DNA from: Stutzerimonas stutzeri
GTDB taxonomy: Bacteria; Pseudomonadota; Gammaproteobacteria; Pseudomonadales; Pseudomonadaceae
Length of the DNA stretch: 64,000 nt
Assembly (NCBI RefSeq): GCF_000935215.1
Contig: NZ_JXXD01000011.1
Span: 43,425-107,424 of the forward strand
Direction: 5' to 3'
Under the pieces are notes generated by a model. The model worked only from the letters and a program-made list of their open reading frames with translations, searched no databases and was not told where the DNA came from. Made by a program: the position numbers and the translations under genes. Each line of letters starts with the position of its first letter. The first letter of the stretch is position 1. Of this stretch, positions 59,344 through 64,000 are shown one piece after another.

Positions 59344-59351
59344 AATAACAA
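59344..59351 (+). promoter_or_regulatory. Crc/Hfq-type CA motif in the gudD2 leader
   Basis: AATAACAA fits AAnAAnAA, next to the GAGG of the 44-codon leader frame at 59368. If bound by Hfq-Crc it would block the leader and, by coupling, gudD2. Confidence 0.5.
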
Positions 59352-59367
59352 TAGCGAGGCCCCGGAC

Positions 59368-59502
59368 ATGTTCCGCAATTGCCCGTCCCCTGCGCAGCCG
59401 CTGGCTGCCGATAACGCCATCCGCCGCGCTGCCTCAGCAGATGCGTGCACAGCGCCCGCCCCGGTCGCTCGCCTCGCCTGCAGCGGAGGCCGCGCACAAT
59501 GA
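59368..59502 (+). CDS. Putative 44-residue leader peptide coupled to gudD2
   Basis: An open frame of 44 codons begins [15 protein letters not shown] and ends SGGRAQ. It has GAGG 8 nt before its ATG and a CA motif just upstream. Its TGA overlaps the gudD2 ATG (ATGA at 59499-59502), a classic arrangement for translational coupling. Its composition (Ala- and Pro-rich) resembles no family I know. It may be a short translated leader rather than a functional protein, or chance in GC-rich DNA. Confidence 0.45.
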   Translation: MFRNCPSPAQPLAADNAIRRAASADACTAPAPVARLACSGGRAQ

Positions 59503-60881
59503 GTCAGCCGTTCAGTGCAACGCCCCGCGTACAGAGCATGCAGGTCATACCCGTGGCCGGCTACGACAGCATGCTGCTCAATCTCTGCGGCGCCCACGCC
59601 CCCTACTTCACCCGCAACCTGGTCCTGCTCACCGACAATGCCGGCAACACCGGTATCGGCGAAGTACCCGGTGGCGAGGGTATCCGTCAGGCATTGGAGC
59701 GTAGCTGCCCGCTGGTCATCGGCCAGCCGATCGGCGCCTACAACCGGGTGCTCAACCACCTGCGCGCGATGCTCGCCGGCAATGGCCGCGACACCCGCCA
59801 CGAGGTGACCTCCGCAGCCGAGGCGGCGGTGCTCAAGCAGCCCCACGAGATCAACCTGCGCCTGGACAACGTGATAACCGCAGTCGAGGCCGCCCTGCTC
59901 GACCTGCTCGGCCAGCACCTCGACGTGCCGGTAGCCGAGCTGCTCGGCAGCGGCCAGCAGCGCGATGCCGTGCCGATGCTCGCCTACCTCTTCTATATAG
60001 GTGATCGCCAGCGCACCGACCTGCCCTATCTGGCCAGCACCGGCGAGGACTGGTACCACCTGCGCCACCTGCAAGCGCTGACCCCGGACGCCATCGCCCG
60101 CCTGGCCGAGGCCGCGCATGCGCGCTATGGCTTCGCCGACTTCAAGCTCAAGGGCGGGGTGATGCGCGGCGAGGAGGAGATGCAGGCCATCGCCGCGATC
60201 AAAGCACGCTTCCCGGATGCCCGCGTAACGCTGGACCCCAACGGCGCCTGGTCGCTGGACGAGGCCATCGCCCTGTGCAAGGGCCAGGGCCACCTGCTGG
60301 CCTACGCCGAGGACCCCTGCGGTCCGGAAAATGGCTACTCCGGCCGCGAGATCATGGCCGAGTTCAAGCGCGCCACCGGTATCCCCACCGCCACCAACAT
60401 GGTCGCCACCGACTGGCGGCAGATGGGCCATTCGCTGCGCCTGGAGTCGGTCGACATCCCGCTGGCCGACCCGCATTTCTGGACCATGCAGGGCTCGGTG
60501 CGCCTGGCGCAGATGTGCGAGCAGTTCGGCCTGACCTGGGGCTCGCATTCGAACAACCACTTCGACGTCTCGCTGGCCATGTTCACCCACGCCGCAGCCG
60601 CCGCGCCGGGCCGTATTACCGCCATCGACACCCACTGGATCTGGCAGGAAGGCCACGAGCGCCTGACCCGCGAGCCACTGCAGATCGTCGGCGGCCAGGT
60701 CCGCGTGCCCGACCGCCCAGGCCTGGGCATCGAGCCGGACATGGACCGGATCATGGCCGCCCACGAGTTGTACAAGAAGGTCGCCAGCGGCGCCCGCGAC
60801 GATGCCATGGCCATGCAGTACCTGATTCCGGGCTGGCAATACCATCCCAAGCGGCCGAGCTTCGGACGCGCACCCGTCTGA
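59499..60881 (+). CDS. Glucarate dehydratase-like protein (second copy)
   Basis: 460 residues, paralogous to GudD at 55188-56528. Catalytic pieces are kept: FKLKGGV (about 219), [30 protein letters not shown]. It differs in the lid region and in a longer loop around residues 95-120 ([20 protein letters not shown]). It may act on another epimer (idarate or glucarate) or replace GudD under other conditions. In E. coli a GudX paralogue is likewise paired with GudD. Start ATG 59499 has GGAGG 9 nt upstream, but could be read by coupling with the leader. First main gene of an operon with tctCBA. Confidence 0.92.
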   Translation: MSQPFSATPRVQSMQVIPVAGYDSMLLNLCGAHAPYFTRNLVLLTDNAGNTGIGEVPGGEGIRQALERSCPLVIGQPIGAYNRVLNHLRAMLAGNGRDTRHEVTSAAEAAVLKQPHEINLRLDNVITAVEAALLDLLGQHLDVPVAELLGSGQQRDAVPMLAYLFYIGDRQRTDLPYLASTGEDWYHLRHLQALTPDAIARLAEAAHARYGFADFKLKGGVMRGEEEMQAIAAIKARFPDARVTLDPNGAWSLDEAIALCKGQGHLLAYAEDPCGPENGYSGREIMAEFKRATGIPTATNMVATDWRQMGHSLRLESVDIPLADPHFWTMQGSVRLAQMCEQFGLTWGSHSNNHFDVSLAMFTHAAAAAPGRITAIDTHWIWQEGHERLTREPLQIVGGQVRVPDRPGLGIEPDMDRIMAAHELYKKVASGARDDAMAMQYLIPGWQYHPKRPSFGRAPV

Positions 60882-60913
60882 CCCGCAGTACCCCAACCAC
60901 TGGAGATCGAACA

Positions 60914-61882
60914 ATGAAAAAAGCGATATGCGCCTCCCTGGTATCCGCCGCAATGGCCTTCAGCAGCAGTGCCTTCTCTGCCGATGAGGTGAAATGGCCG
61001 ACCCGCCCCGTGCAGGTGGTGGTGATCGCCAACCCCGGCGGCGACACCGATTTCAACGCCCGCACCATGGCCAAGTACTTCAACCAGATCACCGGCAAGA
61101 GCATGGTGGTGACCAACATCGCCGGCGGCGGCGGCACCCTGGCCGCCGAGCAGGTCAAGGGCGCGGCGGCGGATGGCAACACCATCCTCTTCACCCACCC
61201 CGGCCAGCTGATCGTCAACGAGGTCGCCGGCCTCACCGAGGACAGCTACGAAACCTTCGACGTGTCATGCATCGCCGGCGTCGACAAGAGCACCGTGTTC
61301 GTCGCCTCCAAACAATCTGGCGTGACCAGCATGCAGGACCTGATCGCCAAGTCGAAGGCCGAGCCGGGCAGCATCACCTACGGCACCGAGATGGGCAGCT
61401 TCTCCCACGTGCAGGGGCTGATGCTGGAGAAGCTGACCGACACCAAGCTGAAGATGGTCGACGGCGGCACGGTTTCCGACCGCGTGGTGGGCATGCTCGG
61501 CGGACGCCTGGACCTCGGCGCGATCACCTACGGCTCGATGCAGGACTACGTCAGCGGTGGGCAGATGGTCGCCCTCGGCCAGCCCAACGAGGAGCGCAAC
61601 CCACTGCTCGGCGAGGTGCCGACACTCAAGGAGCAGGGCCTCGACATCACCATGGACAAGCCCTACGTGGTCGCTTTCCCGAAGGGCACCGACCCGGCGA
61701 TCGTGAAGAAGATGGCCGACGTGATGAGGCAGATCACCGAGATCCCCGAGTACGCCGAGGAACTGAAGAAGTTCAAGCAGCCGGTCGCCTACTACGGCAC
61801 CGAGGAGGCCAAGGCGATTCTGGCCAAGACCCGCGAGGACTTCATGCAGTTCAAGGACGAACTGCGTCAGGCCAAGAACTGA
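60914..61882 (+). CDS. tctC: Tripartite tricarboxylate transporter substrate-binding protein TctC
   Basis: 322 residues. Signal peptide (MKKAICASLVSAAMAFSSSAFSA), then the TctC/Bug fold: WPTRPVQVVVIANPGGDTD, NIAGGGGTLAAEQV, and a ligand-loop GTEMGSFSHVQG. It binds a carboxylate in the periplasm and hands it to TctAB. With gudD2 directly before it, hexarates such as glucarate or galactarate are the likely ligand, rather than citrate. GGAG 8 nt before ATG 60914. Confidence 0.93.
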   Translation: MKKAICASLVSAAMAFSSSAFSADEVKWPTRPVQVVVIANPGGDTDFNARTMAKYFNQITGKSMVVTNIAGGGGTLAAEQVKGAAADGNTILFTHPGQLIVNEVAGLTEDSYETFDVSCIAGVDKSTVFVASKQSGVTSMQDLIAKSKAEPGSITYGTEMGSFSHVQGLMLEKLTDTKLKMVDGGTVSDRVVGMLGGRLDLGAITYGSMQDYVSGGQMVALGQPNEERNPLLGEVPTLKEQGLDITMDKPYVVAFPKGTDPAIVKKMADVMRQITEIPEYAEELKKFKQPVAYYGTEEAKAILAKTREDFMQFKDELRQAKN

Positions 61883-61946
61883 TCCCTGACGTGTCGCCAG
61901 CCGGCCACGCCGGCTGGCTGTCTCTCCTCGCGCACGGAGGTTTGCC

Positions 61947-62441
61947 ATGACCACTACGAACAAGAAAGATCTGATCATCGGCGTGGCCATGCTCGGCGCC
62001 AGCATCGCCTATCTGGTGATGGCCTACCGCGTACCCGGCCACGACGGCATCGATGCCGCCACCGTCCCCACCCTGCTGGCCATCCTGCTCTGCCTGCTCG
62101 GGGCGCTGCAGACACTCAGCGCCTTCGGCAACCGCGCGCGGCCCGCGGCCGAGAGCGACGCCGACGCACCGGAGCAAACCAGCGCCAGCGTCGTCGAGCC
62201 ACTGACCGTACTGAAGACCCTGGGCCTGATTTTGATCTACGTGGTGCTGCTCGGCCCGGTGGGCTTTCCGGTCATGACCGCGCTGTACCTCTACCTGCAG
62301 TTCATCGTCCTGACGCCCGTTGACCACAAGGTCCGCCACCTGCCCTACGCGGCCATCGCGGTGGTCACGTCGGCCGTCATCTACCTGCTGTTCCGCGAGG
62401 CCTTCGACCTGTTGCTGCCCGCTGGCCTGCTGAATTTCTGA
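61947..62441 (+). CDS. tctB: Tripartite tricarboxylate transporter small membrane subunit TctB
   Basis: 164 residues with about four membrane segments (LIIGVAMLGASIAYLVMAY; TVPTLLAILLCLLGALQTL; TLGLILIYVVLLGPVGFPV; AIAVVTSAVIYLLFREAF). TctB family; pairs with TctA. GGAGG 6 nt before ATG 61947. Confidence 0.93.
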   Translation: MTTTNKKDLIIGVAMLGASIAYLVMAYRVPGHDGIDAATVPTLLAILLCLLGALQTLSAFGNRARPAAESDADAPEQTSASVVEPLTVLKTLGLILIYVVLLGPVGFPVMTALYLYLQFIVLTPVDHKVRHLPYAAIAVVTSAVIYLLFREAFDLLLPAGLLNF

Positions 62442-62451
62442 GGAATCGACC

Positions 62452-63972
62452 ATGCTCGAATTACTGCAGCAAGGCTTCGGTGCCGTCTTCTCGCTCAACA
62501 TCATGCTGCTGATGCTCGGCGGCGTCGCGGTCGGCATCGTCTTCGGCGCCGTGCCCGGCCTGTCGGCGACCATGGCAGTGGCGCTGTGCCTGCCACTGAC
62601 CTTCACCATGGGGCCGCAAGCTGGCCTGTCGCTGCTCGTCGCGTTGTTCATCGGCGCCACATCCGGCGGGCTGATCTCGGCGATCCTGCTGAAGATCCCC
62701 GGTACGCCATCGTCCATCGCCACGGTGTTCGACGGCGGCCCGCTGATGGAGCAAGGCCTGGGCGTGAAGGCGCTCGGCGTCGGCATCGTGTTCTCCTTTC
62801 TCGGCACCATCTTCAGCATCATCGCGCTGATGTTCATCGCCCCGCAGCTGGCCAAGGTGGCGCTGAGCTTCGGCCCGCACGAATACTTCGCCATCGCGGT
62901 GTTCTCGCTGACGCTGATCGCCACCCTGTCGGCCGGCTCGATGGTCAAGGGGCTATTCGCCGGCACCCTCGGCATCGCCGTATCCACCGTCGGCATCGCC
63001 CCGGTGGAGGCGGTGCGCCGCTTCACCTTCGGCGTCAGCAAGCTGAACGGCGGCTTCTCCATGCTCACGGTGATGATCGGCATGTTCGCCGTGGCCGAGG
63101 TCATCAAGCTCGCCGAAACCGGCCGGCATGCCGTGCGCAGCAAGGCCGGCTCGGTGAGCATGAAAGACATCAAAGGCTTCGGCTTCTCGCTTAAGGAGTT
63201 TCGCCAGGAGCTGCCCAACGCCAGTCGCTCCGGTCTGATCGGTCTGGCGGTGGGCATCCTCCCAGGCATCGGTGCCGGCACCTCCAACCTGCTGTCCTAC
63301 ATCGTCGCGAAGAAGCGCGCCAAGCAGCCGGAAACCTACGGCAAGGGCAACATCGGCGGCGTGGTCGCCAGCGAGACGGCGAACAACGCCGGCATCGGCG
63401 GAGCCATGATGCCGCTGATGACCCTGGGCATTCCCGGCGACACCACCACGGCGATCCTGCTCGGCGGCTTCCTGATCCACGGCATCCAGCCCGGACCGCT
63501 GCTGTTCGTCAGCCAGGGCCCGCTGGTCTACACCATCTTCGCCGCGCTGCTGGTGGCCTCGGTGATGATGCTGTTCATGGAGTTCTACGGCCTGCGCCTG
63601 TTCATCAAGCTGCTCGACGTGCCCAAGCACATCCTGCTGCCGATCATTCTGGTGCTCTGTGTGGTCGGTGCGTTCGGCCTCTCAAGCCGGCTGTTCGATG
63701 TCTGGTCGATCCTGCTGTTCGGTGTGCTTGGCTATGGCTTCGTCAAGGCGGGCATGCCGGTCGCGCCCTTCATCATCGGCTTTATCCTCGGGCCGATGGC
63801 GGAGACCAACCTGCGCCGCGGCCTGATGCTCTCCGACGGCAACTTCGCCTCGTTCTTCACCAACCCCATCGCCGCGACCTTTCTCGGGCTGGCCCTGGCC
63901 TTCGTGCTCTGGCAGCTGTACAGCGCGGTGCGGCCCAGGACCGGTGTTCTCGGCCAGGTGCTGCGCACCTGA
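62452..63972 (+). CDS. tctA: Tripartite tricarboxylate transporter large membrane subunit TctA
   Basis: 506 residues, about 11-12 membrane segments. TctA signatures: GVAVGIVFGAVPGLSATMAVAL (about 25), GATSGGLISAILLKIPGTPSS (about 65) and the second-half repeat PGIGAGTSNLLSYIV and LGIPGDTTTAILLGG (about 275 and 330). It forms the cation-driven channel for the TctC-delivered substrate. GAGGAA 7 nt before ATG 62452. Full length; only 28 bases follow it, with no further gene visible. Confidence 0.94.
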   Translation: MLELLQQGFGAVFSLNIMLLMLGGVAVGIVFGAVPGLSATMAVALCLPLTFTMGPQAGLSLLVALFIGATSGGLISAILLKIPGTPSSIATVFDGGPLMEQGLGVKALGVGIVFSFLGTIFSIIALMFIAPQLAKVALSFGPHEYFAIAVFSLTLIATLSAGSMVKGLFAGTLGIAVSTVGIAPVEAVRRFTFGVSKLNGGFSMLTVMIGMFAVAEVIKLAETGRHAVRSKAGSVSMKDIKGFGFSLKEFRQELPNASRSGLIGLAVGILPGIGAGTSNLLSYIVAKKRAKQPETYGKGNIGGVVASETANNAGIGGAMMPLMTLGIPGDTTTAILLGGFLIHGIQPGPLLFVSQGPLVYTIFAALLVASVMMLFMEFYGLRLFIKLLDVPKHILLPIILVLCVVGAFGLSSRLFDVWSILLFGVLGYGFVKAGMPVAPFIIGFILGPMAETNLRRGLMLSDGNFASFFTNPIAATFLGLALAFVLWQLYSAVRPRTGVLGQVLRT

Positions 63973-64000
63973 ACCTGCGCCCCTCTGCGCCAGCAGAGGG

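Overview
The window looks like chromosomal DNA of a high-GC gammaproteobacterium of the Pseudomonas/Stutzerimonas group. The signs are PA-like gene neighbourhoods (dipA-msrA; fadE2/fadE1-small protein-bioDCHFB-comF-srkA; acyl-CoA dehydrogenase-nhaP2-mscK-selO), a Gac/Rsm small RNA with GacA boxes, a PsrA-type operator and Crc/Hfq-type CA motifs. It carries a complete zeaxanthin-glucoside pathway, so the organism is probably a yellow-pigmented member. No rRNA, tRNA, CRISPR array, prophage or insertion sequence was recognised.

Layout. 1-3.1 kb: the 3' part of a DipA-like c-di-GMP phosphodiesterase, then msrA. 3.2-3.5 kb: an unannotated RsmY-type sRNA gene with two GacA boxes. 3.5-8.9 kb: two large acyl-CoA dehydrogenases flanking a membrane diguanylate cyclase; the second has a PsrA-like site on its -10. 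9.1-14.1 kb: a miniature flagellar-rod-like protein and the biotin operon bioB-F-H-C-D, with a BirA-like operator that also covers the comF start. 14.1-18.0 kb: comF, srkA, REP-like palindromes, rlmJ and a nitronate monooxygenase. 18.1-25.6 kb: the carotenoid cluster crtZ / crtB-I-Y-X-idi / crtE. 25.7-34.3 kb: a third acyl-CoA dehydrogenase, a K+/H+ antiporter, MscK and SelO. 34.4-40.6 kb: a chemotaxis-like signalling operon (hybrid kinase with three receivers, CheR, CheB, receiver-kinase). 40.7-49.0 kb: a small Pmp3-like protein, an SDR, an NfeD-slipin-lipoprotein operon, an OprD porin, an epimerase and a 2-hydroxyacid dehydrogenase. 49.0-53.4 kb: a TonB-dependent siderophore receptor operon. 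53.5-64.0 kb: a hexarate (glucarate/galactarate) catabolic locus with two divergent operons and a tripartite tricarboxylate-type transporter.

How genes work together. Idi and CrtE make GGPP; CrtB, CrtI, CrtY, CrtZ and CrtX take it to zeaxanthin glucosides. GarD and two GudD paralogues feed 5-dehydro-4-deoxyglucarate to KdgD and a ketoglutarate-semialdehyde dehydrogenase, ending at 2-oxoglutarate; TctCBA probably imports the acids. CA motifs next to oprD, garD, gudD and the second gudD transcript suggest these are under Crc/Hfq carbon-source control. The receptor, DUF3649, PepSY and DUF3325 proteins form an iron-siderophore uptake unit.

Limits: homology calls were made by reading motifs and remembered synteny, with no database search. 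Promoters, operators and the sRNA are predictions from sequence pattern.
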